Source of the DNA: Rhodobacterales bacterium
Lineage (GTDB): Bacteria > Pseudomonadota > Alphaproteobacteria > Rhodobacterales > Rhodobacteraceae
Length of the DNA: 35,649 bases
Assembly (NCBI GenBank): GCA_013297695.1
Contig: JAAFHX010000002.1
Location: forward strand, 1 to 35,649
Direction: 5' to 3'
The first letter of the stretch is position 1. The number at the start of each line of letters is the position of its first letter. Both the position numbers and the translations under genes were made by a program. Positions 21,685 to 29,002 of this stretch are shown one piece after another. Under the pieces are notes generated by a model, which had not been told where the DNA came from, ran no database searches, and worked only from the letters and a program-made list of their open reading frames with translations.

Positions 21685-21999
21685 ATGCCGACCTTTGATG
21701 ACCGCGAACGGGCGTTCGAAAGCAAATATGCCCATGATTCCGAAATGTTGTTCCGCGCCGAGGCGCGCCGGAACAAGCTGCTCGGGTTCTGGGCCGCAGG
21801 CCTTCTGGGCAAGGACGGCGATGCAGCCACGGAATATGCCATGAGCGTCGTTTCCGCCGACTTCGAGGAAGCCGGGATCGAGGATGTCGTGCGCAAGGTC
21901 GCGGGCGACCTGGCGGGAAAGGCCACGGCCGATGACGTGCGCGCCAAGATGTCCGAACTGATGGCTGTCGCCCGCCAGCAGTTGATGGACGAGGCCTGA
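21685..21999 (+). CDS. DUF1476 protein, F1-ATPase inhibitor zeta subunit
   Basis: Alpha-helical protein of 104 residues matching the DUF1476 family, whose Paracoccus denitrificans member is the zeta subunit that blocks ATP hydrolysis by the F1F0-ATP synthase. Visible features are the N-terminal FDDRERAFESKYAHDSEMLF (the inhibitory region), FRAEARRNKLLGFWAAGLLG, and the helical C-terminal AAMSV/VVRKVAGDLAGKA part. It is divergent from purC. Confidence 0.92.
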   Translation: MPTFDDRERAFESKYAHDSEMLFRAEARRNKLLGFWAAGLLGKDGDAATEYAMSVVSADFEEAGIEDVVRKVAGDLAGKATADDVRAKMSELMAVARQQLMDEA

Positions 22000-22025
22000 C
22001 ACCGGGCGGCCGGCCCGACCTGTCA

Positions 22026-22039
22026 TGCGGGAAACCGCA
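22026..22039 (+). other. Small GAAA-tetraloop hairpin downstream of DUF1476
   Basis: TGCGG-GAAA-CCGCA forms a perfect 5-bp stem with a GNRA-type tetraloop, 27 nt after the DUF1476 stop and 140 nt before the methyltransferase start. It could be part of a 3' end or of a structured leader of the next gene. Confidence 0.35.
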
Positions 22040-22090
22040 GGATCGTCATGAAGATTATGAAATTGCCGTTTGCCCTGCTGCATGGCACAC

Positions 22091-22117
22091 CATCCCCGAT
22101 GTCCGGCATCGGGGATG
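22091..22117 (+). terminator. Perfect 11-bp hairpin followed by TTT
   Basis: CATCCCCGATG and CATCGGGGATG pair around the loop TCCGG, followed by a short T-run (TTTCCC). Most simply it terminates the DUF1476 transcript. Because it lies only 62 nt before the homocysteine methyltransferase gene, an attenuator role for that gene is also possible. Confidence 0.6.
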
Positions 22118-22178
22118 TTTCCCGTTGCCACACCCCGCGCCGTGCCACGAATGGCCACGCGCAGTGCCTGGAGACGCC

Positions 22179-23192
22179 ATGACCGATGCCTTGACCCGCC
22201 TGCTTGCGTCCCGCGACTGGCTGATGGCCGATGGGGCCACGGGGACCAACCTGTTCAACATGGGCCTGTCCTCGGGCGATGCGCCGGAAATGTGGAATGT
22301 CGAGCATCCCGACCGCATCCGCACGCTGTACCGCGGGGCGGTCGAGTCCGGATCGGACATTTTCCTGACCAATACCTTCGGCGGCAATGCCAGCCGGCTG
22401 AAACTGCACGGGGCCGAGGGCCGGGTGCGCGAGTTGAACCGCGTTTCGGCAGCGCTTGGCCGCGAAGTGGCGGATGCCTCGGGGCGGACGGTCGTCGTGG
22501 CAGGTTCGGTCGGACCGACCGGCGACATCTTCGAGCCGATGGGCACGATGACCCATGCCGTCGCGGTCGAGATGTTCCACGAACAGGCCGAAGGGCTGAA
22601 GGAAGGCGGGGCCGATGTGCTCTGGGTCGAGACGATGTCGGCCCCCGAGGAATACCGCGCCGCCGCCGAGGCCGCGCTGCGCGCCGACATGCCCTGGTGC
22701 GGGACGATGAGTTTCGACACCGCAGGCCGGACCATGATGGGCGTAACCTCTGCGGCGATGGTCGCGCTGGTGGAAAAACTGCCGAACCCGCCGATTGCCT
22801 TCGGCGCGAACTGCGGCGTCGGCGCGTCGGACCTGATGCGCACGGTGCTGGGCTTTGTCGCCCAGGGAACCGAGCGCCCGCTGATCGCAAAGGGGAACGC
22901 CGGAATCCCGAAATATCAGGAAGGTCATATCCACTATGACGGCACACCGGACCTGATGGCCGAATATGCGGTGCTGGCGCGGGACGCAGGGGTCCGGATC
23001 ATCGGCGGCTGCTGCGGCACGATGCCCGAGCATCTGAAACGGATGCGGTCCGCGCTGGAGGATCGCCCGAAAGGTCCGCGCCCGTCGCTGGAAACGATAT
23101 CGGAAAAGCTGGGCGGGTTCTCTTCCGCCTCGGACGGAACCGGCGATACCTCGGGCGACCCCAGGCGCGAACGCCGCAACCGGCGCGGCTGA
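22179..23192 (+). CDS. Homocysteine S-methyltransferase (BHMT-type, split methionine synthase)
   Basis: Barrel enzyme of 337 residues that methylates homocysteine to methionine. The zinc cysteines are Cys212 (GANCGVG), Cys278 and Cys279 (GGCCGT), and the N-terminal DGATGTNLFNMGL matches the MetH/BHMT family. It lacks folate, cobalamin and activation domains. A corrinoid-binding protein gene lies 1.3 kb downstream. In Phaeobacter and relatives such separate proteins together replace MetH, so this is probably the homocysteine-binding part of a split methionine synthase rather than a betaine enzyme. Start at 22179 follows GGAGA. The C-terminal 30 residues are polar and of low complexity. Confidence 0.85.
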   Translation: MTDALTRLLASRDWLMADGATGTNLFNMGLSSGDAPEMWNVEHPDRIRTLYRGAVESGSDIFLTNTFGGNASRLKLHGAEGRVRELNRVSAALGREVADASGRTVVVAGSVGPTGDIFEPMGTMTHAVAVEMFHEQAEGLKEGGADVLWVETMSAPEEYRAAAEAALRADMPWCGTMSFDTAGRTMMGVTSAAMVALVEKLPNPPIAFGANCGVGASDLMRTVLGFVAQGTERPLIAKGNAGIPKYQEGHIHYDGTPDLMAEYAVLARDAGVRIIGGCCGTMPEHLKRMRSALEDRPKGPRPSLETISEKLGGFSSASDGTGDTSGDPRRERRNRRG

Positions 23193-23195
23193 AAC

Positions 23196-23214
23196 GAATT
23201 TTCTGCGAAAATTC
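23196..23214. terminator. A/T-stem hairpin between convergent genes
   Basis: GAATTTT and AAAATTC pair perfectly around the loop CTGCG, 3 nt after the methyltransferase stop and 31 nt from the end of the convergent radical SAM gene. The T- and A-runs make it a bidirectional terminator candidate. A near copy exists at 26075-26093. Confidence 0.7.
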
Positions 23215-23244
23215 CAGGCCTTCGCAGAGGACTCTTCACCTCCG

Positions 23245-24330
23245 TCAGAACAGGCGCAACTGATCACCAGGTCGGGGTGGAACGGCGAAGCGGTCCGTTC
23301 GCAAGGGCGGCAGCGCCGTGTCCAGACCCAGCCGTGCCACCGCCACCCGAAACCGCCGGTCGATCAGGTCGGCCCAGACCCCTTCGCCCCGCATCCGTTT
23401 GCCCCAGGCCGGGTCATAATCGCGTCCGCCATGCACGTCGCGCACCCGCGCCATCACCTTCGCTGCGCGCCCGGGAAACCGCTCGGCCAGCCAGTCGCGG
23501 AACAAGGGGGCCACCTCGCCCGGCAGGCGCAGCATGATCCAGCTTGCCGCCACCGCGCCCGCAACCTTTGCGGCCCGCAGGATCGGCTCCATCTCGCTGT
23601 CGGTCAGACCCGGCACGACCGGGGCGACCATGACCCGCACCGGCACGCCCGCCGCCGTCAGCCGCCGGATCACCTCCAGCCGCCGGGCGGGCGCGGCTGC
23701 GCGCGGCTCCATCGCCCGGGACAGCACCGGGTCGAGCGTGGTGACCGACAAGCCCACCCGCACCAGCCCGGCAGCGGCCATGGGTCCCAGTATGTCAAGA
23801 TCGCGTTCGATCAGTGTGCCCTTGGTGGTGATCGCCACCGGATGATTGAAATCGCGCAGAACCTCCAGCACGTCGCGCATCACGCGATGCTCGGCCTCGC
23901 AGGGCTGATAGGGATCGGTATTCGTCCCGATCGCCACGGGTGCCACCCGATAGCCCCGCGCCGAAAGCTCGTCCGCCAGCACCGCCCCGATCCCCGGCCG
24001 GGCGATCAGCCGGGTTTCGAAATCCAGCCCCGGCGACAGGTTCAGGAAGGCATGCGTGGGCCGGGCAAAGCAATAGACGCAGCCATGTTCGCAGCCCCGG
24101 TAGGGGTTCACCGACCGGTCGAACGGCAGATCGGGCGAGCGGTTGAACGACAGCGCCGACCGGGGTCTTTCCACCCGCACCTCGGTCTGCACCAGCCTTG
24201 CCTCGCAGGCACTGTCCCAGCCGTCATCCACCGCGACATGCGTCCGCGGCTCGAACCGTCCGGCGCGGTTCGACCGAGCCCCCCTTGCGCGCAACCGCTG
24301 GCCGGGCATGATGCCGTCATCCTTGGTCAT
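23245..24330 (-). CDS. PA0069-family radical SAM protein (spore photoproduct lyase-like)
   Basis: Protein of 361 residues. NPYRGCEHGCVYCFARPTHAF holds, in register, the C-x3-C-x2-C cluster (Cys80, Cys84, Cys87) that binds the 4Fe-4S cluster for S-adenosylmethionine cleavage. The following text (GTNTDPYQPCEAEHRVMRDVLEVL, ITKGTLIERDLDIL and similar) fits the PA0069/Rv2578c family, related to spore photoproduct lyase. The true reaction is unknown. A GTTC-N7-GTTC LexA box lies 13 nt upstream of the start, pointing to SOS control and a DNA-damage role. It is divergent from the corrinoid-protein gene and convergent with the methyltransferase. Confidence 0.87.
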   Translation of the reverse strand: MTKDDGIMPGQRLRARGARSNRAGRFEPRTHVAVDDGWDSACEARLVQTEVRVERPRSALSFNRSPDLPFDRSVNPYRGCEHGCVYCFARPTHAFLNLSPGLDFETRLIARPGIGAVLADELSARGYRVAPVAIGTNTDPYQPCEAEHRVMRDVLEVLRDFNHPVAITTKGTLIERDLDILGPMAAAGLVRVGLSVTTLDPVLSRAMEPRAAAPARRLEVIRRLTAAGVPVRVMVAPVVPGLTDSEMEPILRAAKVAGAVAASWIMLRLPGEVAPLFRDWLAERFPGRAAKVMARVRDVHGGRDYDPAWGKRMRGEGVWADLIDRRFRVAVARLGLDTALPPLRTDRFAVPPRPGDQLRLF

Positions 24331-24342
24331 GCGACCAAATTA

Positions 24343-24357
24343 GAACATTAAAGGAAC
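24343..24357. promoter_or_regulatory. LexA (SOS) box
   Basis: Read on the minus strand the site is GTTC-CTTTAAT-GTTC, an exact match to the direct-repeat GTTC-N7-GTTC operator used by LexA in alphaproteobacteria. It sits 13 nt before the radical SAM start codon, within the short A/T-rich divergent gap, where LexA would block that gene's promoter. Confidence 0.72.
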
Positions 24358-24481
24358 ATACGCCAGTATCTTCCATCTGCGACGTGATCCTGTCGGCTTT
24401 TGCCCCGGGCATGTCGCAATCCGAAAAGTCCGCAACGGCCCGAAGGCCCATTCAACACCCAACCAGATGCAGGAGCAGCCC

Positions 24482-25186
24482 ATGGCCGACGATGGCGACG
24501 AAATCATCCTGTCGGAACTTTCCGATGACGAGCTTGTGCTGCAGATGCACGACGACCTGTACGACGGGCTGAAGGAAGAGATCGAGGATGCCGTCAACAT
24601 CCTCCTGGAACGCGGCTGGACCCCTTACGACATCCTGACCAAGGCGCTGGTCGCCGGGATGACCATCGTCGGTGCCGACTTCCGCGACGGCATCCTGTTC
24701 GTGCCCGAGGTGCTGCTGGCCGCCAACGCGATGAAGGCCGGCATGGCGATCCTGAAGCCGCTGCTGGTGGAAACCGGCGCGCCGCGCATGGGCAAGATGG
24801 TGATCGGCACCGTCAAGGGCGACATCCACGACATCGGCAAGAACCTGGTCGGCATGATGATGGAAGGCGCCGGGTTCGAGGTGCTCGACCTTGGCATCAA
24901 CAACTCGGTCGACAAGTATCTGGATGCGCTGGAGCGGGAACAGCCCGATATCCTGGGCATGTCGGCGCTGCTGACCACGACCATGCCCTACATGAAGGTC
25001 GTGATCGACACGCTGAAGGAAAAGGGCATGCGCGACGACTATATCGTGCTGGTCGGCGGTGCCCCCCTGAACGAGGAATTCGGCCGCGCCATCGGGGCCG
25101 ACGCCTATTGCCGCGATGCCGCTGTCGCCGTGGAAACCGCCAAGCAATTCATCCTGCGCAAGCACAACCAGACGGCGGCGGGCTGA
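24482..25186 (+). CDS. Corrinoid (B12)-binding protein, split methionine synthase component
   Basis: Protein of 234 residues with an N-terminal helical cap (about 20-100) and a Rossmann-like B12-binding domain. The cobalamin signature D-x-H-x-x-G is present as GDIHDIGKN with His116, followed by LGMSALLTTTMPYMK. It should carry the methyl group between a folate-dependent partner and the homocysteine methyltransferase at 22179. The start at 24482 follows AGGAG; an ATG at 24467 would place the start upstream of that ribosome site. A folate-binding methyltransferase partner is not in the window. Confidence 0.92.
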   Translation: MADDGDEIILSELSDDELVLQMHDDLYDGLKEEIEDAVNILLERGWTPYDILTKALVAGMTIVGADFRDGILFVPEVLLAANAMKAGMAILKPLLVETGAPRMGKMVIGTVKGDIHDIGKNLVGMMMEGAGFEVLDLGINNSVDKYLDALEREQPDILGMSALLTTTMPYMKVVIDTLKEKGMRDDYIVLVGGAPLNEEFGRAIGADAYCRDAAVAVETAKQFILRKHNQTAAG

Positions 25187-25253
25187 TCCGGTCCTGGCCC
25201 GGCTTGCACCCGTGCGGGCCGGCCCCCATCTTCGGGCGACAAGGAGATCTGCC

Positions 25254-25412
25254 ATGCCGCCCCGGACCTTTGCCCTGCTGCTGCTTTCGGTCATTGCCGC
25301 CGCAGGTACGACCATCGCGGTCTGGTCCCTTGCCGGCCTGCCTCTTGTCGCGCTCGGTCTGGCGGCGCTCTGCGCCAGCCTCATCATAGGCTCGCGGGGC
25401 CTGCGGCGGTGA
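25254..25412 (+). CDS. Small membrane protein (52 residues)
   Basis: After a strong AAGGAG ribosome site a 52-residue frame starts at 25254. It is almost entirely hydrophobic, with two membrane helices (FALLLLSVIAAAGTTIAVWSL and LVALGLAALCASLIIG, in register) and ends in RGLRR. Its stop overlaps the GTG start of the DUF1638 gene by 3-4 nt, so both are probably translated together. Function unknown. Confidence 0.7.
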   Translation: MPPRTFALLLLSVIAAAGTTIAVWSLAGLPLVALGLAALCASLIIGSRGLRR

Positions 25413-26065
25413 CAGGCCTTCCCCCCGACGAGGTGCTGACCGAATCCGGGGTGGCCCCGTCCCGCACAGGCCGCGTGCTGCTGATCGCTTGCGGGGCGCT
25501 GGCCCACGAAATCCTTGCACTGAAGCACGGGAACGGCTGGGATCACCTTGATCTGCAATGCCTTCCGGCGAATCTGCACCTCTGGCCCGACCGCATTCCC
25601 GATGCTGTCGAGGCGGCCGTGACCGCCCATCGTGCGGACTATGACAGCGTCTTTGTCGTCTACGCCGACTGCGGCACCGGCGGCCTGCTGCAAGCCCGCT
25701 GTGCCGCGCTCGGGGTTCAGATGGTCGAAGGCCCGCATTGCTATGCCTTCTTCGAAGGCAATGCCGCCTTCACGGCGCGGGCCGAGACCGAGTTCACTGC
25801 CTTTTACCTGACCGATTTTCTGGTGCGCCAGTTCGACGCCTTCGTCTGGCGGCCCATGGGTCTCGACCGGCACCCCGAACTGCGCGACATGTATTTCGGC
25901 AATTACACCAAGCTGGTCCATCAGGCGCAGACCGATGACCCGGTGCTGGACGCCAAGGCACGGGACTGCGCGGCCCGCCTGGGTCTTGCGCATGAACGAC
26001 GCTTCACCGGCTATGGTGATCTCGAACCGGCCCTGGCCCGCGCGGCACTTGGGCACCCGGCCTGA
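25409..26065 (+). CDS. DUF1638 family protein
   Basis: Protein of 218 residues of the DUF1638 family. It contains VLLIACGALAHEILAL near the N-terminus, LHLWPDRIPDAVE, VVYADCGTGG, EGPHCYAFFEG and FYLTDFLVRQFDAF; conserved cysteine and histidine residues (CGALAHE, ADCGT, PHCY) suggest a metal or cofactor site. The family is often found beside corrinoid proteins and methyltransferases, as here, so a role in the B12-dependent methyl transfer system is likely but unproven. The start is GTG at 25409, overlapping the preceding stop. Confidence 0.85.
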   Translation: MTGLPPDEVLTESGVAPSRTGRVLLIACGALAHEILALKHGNGWDHLDLQCLPANLHLWPDRIPDAVEAAVTAHRADYDSVFVVYADCGTGGLLQARCAALGVQMVEGPHCYAFFEGNAAFTARAETEFTAFYLTDFLVRQFDAFVWRPMGLDRHPELRDMYFGNYTKLVHQAQTDDPVLDAKARDCAARLGLAHERRFTGYGDLEPALARAALGHPA

Positions 26066-26074
26066 CAGAAAGCT

Positions 26075-26093
26075 GATTTTTCGCAGAAAAATC
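26075..26093. terminator. A/T-stem hairpin between convergent genes (second copy)
   Basis: GATTTTT and AAAAATC pair perfectly around CGCAG, between the DUF1638 stop and the convergent sufE stop. It is a bidirectional terminator candidate. Read on the opposite strand, the element at 23196-23214 has the same TTTTCGCAGAAAA core. Confidence 0.72.
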
Positions 26094-26097
26094 GTTC

Positions 26098-26508
26098 TCA
26101 GGCCGCAGCGGCGGCGCTGGTGCGGATGCGTGTGACCATGGCGCGCACTCCATTCGACCGTTGCGCCGAGAGGTGATCGTTCAGACCCAGTCGCGCCAGT
26201 TCGCCGGGCGCGTCAACCTGGGCCACCTCGGCCGGGGTCAGTCCGGCATAAAGCGCATGCAGGATCGCGATCAGGCCGCGCACGATCATCGCATCGCTGT
26301 CGCCCTGAAAGTCGAACCGCGCGCCCTCGATCCGCGGCACGATCCAGACCTGGCTTGCACAGCCGTCGACCTTGGTGGCCGCCACCCGGAACGCCGCGTC
26401 CAGTTCGGGCATCGCCCGGCCAAGTTCGATCACATGGCGATAGCGGTCTTCCCAATCCTCCAGAAAGGCAAAGGTTTCGGCAATCTCTTCAAAGGCGGGG
26501 CTGGCCAA
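26098..26508 (-). CDS. sufE: SufE-family cysteine desulfurase activator (TTG start)
   Basis: Protein of 136 residues that accepts persulfide sulfur from SufS for Fe-S cluster assembly. The active-site cysteine is Cys50 in TKVDGCASQVWIV, the same place as Cys51 in E. coli SufE. Most of the family begins a few residues before the FEEIAETFAFLEDWEDRYRHVIELG segment. Here the codon in that place is TTG at 26508 with AGGAG 7 nt upstream, so TTG is taken as the start. An ATG at 26577 would add 23 unrelated residues. Confidence 0.85.
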   Translation of the reverse strand: MASPAFEEIAETFAFLEDWEDRYRHVIELGRAMPELDAAFRVAATKVDGCASQVWIVPRIEGARFDFQGDSDAMIVRGLIAILHALYAGLTPAEVAQVDAPGELARLGLNDHLSAQRSNGVRAMVTRIRTSAAAAA

Positions 26509-26637
26509 GGGCGGTCTCCTGCGGGTTCCTGCCTGACCTAGGTCCGTCAGGCCGAAAGGTCCAGCCCGGGACAGCACGGCTTTTCAAAGCCGGCGGCATC
26601 GGCTACCCAAGGGGCAGATCATGAAGGGGTCAGGGAC

Positions 26638-27093
26638 ATGAAAAGCACGCGGCCTGCAGCCCTGGCGGCACTGGCGCTGGTCGCCGCCTGCGGGCAGGGG
26701 GGCGGATCGGGGTTGAACCCGGCAAACTGGTTCCAGAATGGACCCAAGGTCGAAACGATGGAGGCCGCCCCCCCCGTTCCCGGCGATCCGCGCCCGGCGA
26801 TCGATCAGGTCATCTCGATGGCCGTCGAACCGATGGCGGGCGGTGTGATCGTCCGGGCAACCGGGGTTCCCGCAACGCAGGGTTACTGGGAAGCGGCCCT
26901 CGTACGCGGCGATGACGAAGACGGCCGGATCATCTTCGATTTCCTTGCCATTCCGCCGATCACGCCAAAGCGCGTCTCCACCCAACCGTCACGCGAGATT
27001 ACGGCGGGGGCCTTCCTGTCGAACCGTGACCTTGAAAACATCCGCGAAATCGTGGTGCGGGGTGCGCGGTCGTCACGCTCCAGCCGCCCCTAG
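26638..27093 (+). CDS. Predicted lipoprotein
   Basis: Protein of 151 residues with a lipoprotein signal: MKSTRPAALAALALVAAC, where LVAAC is the lipobox and the cysteine would be lipidated. The mature part contains NPANWFQNGPKVETM and a beta-rich domain (VIVRATGVPATQGYWEAALV, in register) ending in a Ser/Arg-rich tail. The Asn-Trp-Phe stretch after the lipobox resembles small lipoproteins common in Rhodobacterales. Function unknown. It is convergent with rnd with only 4 nt between. Confidence 0.8.
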   Translation: MKSTRPAALAALALVAACGQGGGSGLNPANWFQNGPKVETMEAAPPVPGDPRPAIDQVISMAVEPMAGGVIVRATGVPATQGYWEAALVRGDDEDGRIIFDFLAIPPITPKRVSTQPSREITAGAFLSNRDLENIREIVVRGARSSRSSRP

Positions 27094-27097
27094 CGCG

Positions 27098-28255
27098 TCA
27101 CAGGCGGATCACCCGCACCTCGTTGCCCTTGGCCGACAGCGCGATCTCGCCCCGGCACAGCCGCAGCGCATCCTCGCCGAAGGCTTCCCGCCGCCAGCCG
27201 GTCAGCGCCGCCACGTCGCGCTCGCCCGCCGCGATGGCGTCCAGATCGGCCGCCGAGGCGATCAGCTTGGACGCCACCCCCAGTTCTTCGGACTTGGCCT
27301 TCAGCAGCACGCGCAGAAGGTCGGCCAGCGCCGGATTGACCTGCAACTGTTCGCGGCTGAGGTCGGGTTTCGGCAGGGCCTCGGGCGGCAGGTCCGCCGC
27401 CGTGCGGATCGCCGCAAGAATGCCGTCGGCAATCTCGCCCCGCCGCGCCTCGCGCAGCAGAAGGCGCGACCGGCCCAGATCCTCATGGGTTGCAGGCCGG
27501 GTCGAGGCCAGTTCCAGCAGCGCATCATCCTTGTAGACCCGCGCGCGCGGGATGTTGCGGCCCTGGGCGTAATCCTCGCGGAACCGCGCGAGTTCCCGCA
27601 CCACGGCCAGAAACCGCCCCGAGGTGGTGCGCGTCTTGATCCGTTCCCAGGCATCGGCGGGGGCAATCGTATAGGTTGCGGGATCGGTCAGGATCGCAAG
27701 CTCTTCCTCGACCCATTTCTGCCGTCCGTTCCTGGCAATCTGTGCCGCAAGAAACTCGTAGATCACCCGCAGATGGGTGACATCGGCAAGCGCATAATCC
27801 TTCTGGGCGTCCGACAGCGGGCGGCGGGACCAGTCGGTAAAGCGCGAGGTCTTGTCCAGCGGTTCGCGCGCGATCTTCTTGACCAGCGTCTCGTAGCCCA
27901 CCTGCTCGCCAAAGCCGCAGACCATGGCCGCCACCTGCGTGTCGAACATCGGCGTCGGGAACACCTGCCCCTCGACAAAGAAGATTTCCAGATCCTGCCG
28001 CGCGGCGTGGAACACCTTGACCGTCGCCTCGTGGCGGAACAGATCGTAAAGCGGCTCCATCGACATGCCTTCGCCTTCGATCGGATCGACCAGCACCGCC
28101 TCGCCGGTCTTTCCGGGCAGGGCCATCTGGATCAGGCACAGCTTTGACCAGTAGGTCCGTTCGCGCAGGAATTCGGTGTCGATGGTGACATAGGGCTGCG
28201 TCCGGGCTTTCGCGCAGAACTCGGCCAGCGCGTCAGTGGTGGTGATGGTTTTCAT
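27098..28255 (-). CDS. rnd: Ribonuclease D
   Basis: 3'-5' exoribonuclease of 385 residues involved in tRNA 3'-end trimming. DEDD catalytic motifs are visible: Asp26 and Glu28 in VTIDTEFLRE, the aspartate in VFHAARQDLEIFF, and tyrosine/aspartate in DYALADVTHL. Downstream lies the HRDC-type domain (about 200-370). It follows purN on the same strand but is separated by a terminator. Confidence 0.95.
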   Translation of the reverse strand: MKTITTTDALAEFCAKARTQPYVTIDTEFLRERTYWSKLCLIQMALPGKTGEAVLVDPIEGEGMSMEPLYDLFRHEATVKVFHAARQDLEIFFVEGQVFPTPMFDTQVAAMVCGFGEQVGYETLVKKIAREPLDKTSRFTDWSRRPLSDAQKDYALADVTHLRVIYEFLAAQIARNGRQKWVEEELAILTDPATYTIAPADAWERIKTRTTSGRFLAVVRELARFREDYAQGRNIPRARVYKDDALLELASTRPATHEDLGRSRLLLREARRGEIADGILAAIRTAADLPPEALPKPDLSREQLQVNPALADLLRVLLKAKSEELGVASKLIASAADLDAIAAGERDVAALTGWRREAFGEDALRLCRGEIALSAKGNEVRVIRL

Positions 28256-28334
28256 GCGGGTCCCGCGGGTCTGGGGTGCTCGCGGGGGTATCCCGCTGGT
28301 TCGCTATAGGGGGCGCGGGGTCGAAAATAAAGCC

Positions 28335-28352
28335 CGCGCACCCGGTTGCGCG
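28335..28352 (-). terminator. Intrinsic terminator after purM-purN
   Basis: On the minus strand CGCGCA and TGCGCG form a 6-bp G/C stem with a 6-nt loop, followed by GGCTTTATTTTCG, a U-rich tail. It ends the purM-purN transcript. Between it and purN is a short sequence GCCTCCGGCGGGGATATTTT (28360-28379), resembling a piece repeated between genes in Rhodobacterales genomes; that likeness is from memory and untested. Confidence 0.75.
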
Positions 28353-28411
28353 TACGGAAGCCTCCGGCGGGGATATTTTTGCCAAGATGAATGACCGGGG
28401 TGATCCGGCCC

Positions 28412-29002
28412 TCAGGGCAGGAATACCGGGCGACGGTCGCCGGTTGCGAAACGGCGCAGGACGGCGGGGTACAGGCGATGTTCCTGCAGCAGCACGCGGG
28501 CCGACAGGCTGGCTGCGCTGTCGCCCGGCAGGACCGGCACGCGTGCCTGCCCCAGCAGCGGGCCGCCGTCAAGCTCTGCCGTGACCTCATGCACCGAACA
28601 GCCCGCCTCGGCATCGCCGGCCGCAAGGGCGCGGGCATGGGTGTGCAGGCCGGGGTACTTCGGCAGAAGCGAAGGGTGGATGTTCAGCATCCGCCCGGCA
28701 AAGTGCCCGACAAAGCCGGGGGTCAGCACGCGCATGAACCCCGCAAGGCAGATCAGGTCGGGGGCCGCGGCCCGAAGCGGGGCCATGAGCGCTGCCTCGA
28801 AAGCCGCGCGGTCGGTGCCGAAGGGGCGGTGATCGACCGCCGCCACCGGCAGGCCAAGCGCCGCCGCATGCCCAAGCCCGGCTGCTGCAGGATCATTCGA
28901 CAGCACCAGCACCGGCCGCGCCGGATGCGGCCCCGTCATGTCGCGCACCAGCGCCAGCATGTTCGAGCCGCCCCCCGAAATCAGGATGGCGACCCGCTTC
29001 AC
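28412..29002 (-). CDS. purN: Phosphoribosylglycinamide formyltransferase PurN
   Basis: Enzyme of 196 residues that formylates GAR with 10-formyl-THF. Characteristic text is [13 protein letters not shown] at the N-terminus, [13 protein letters not shown], the catalytic Asn-x-His in [18 protein letters not shown] and [17 protein letters not shown] containing the catalytic aspartate, all in register. The ATG overlaps the purM stop by 4 nt (ATGA). Confidence 0.95.
   Translation of the reverse strand: MKRVAILISGGGSNMLALVRDMTGPHPARPVLVLSNDPAAAGLGHAAALGLPVAAVDHRPFGTDRAAFEAALMAPLRAAAPDLICLAGFMRVLTPGFVGHFAGRMLNIHPSLLPKYPGLHTHARALAAGDAEAGCSVHEVTAELDGGPLLGQARVPVLPGDSAASLSARVLLQEHRLYPAVLRRFATGDRRPVFLP

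Noticed and set aside
22018-22178. A known SAM-II or SAH riboswitch before the homocysteine methyltransferase
   Set aside because: I could not place the conserved pairing or core sequences of these classes; only generic hairpins are visible.
24452-26056. 534-codon minus-strand frame opposite the corrinoid and DUF1638 genes
   Set aside because: The plus-strand proteins have clear family motifs and ribosome sites; the minus-strand text has none.
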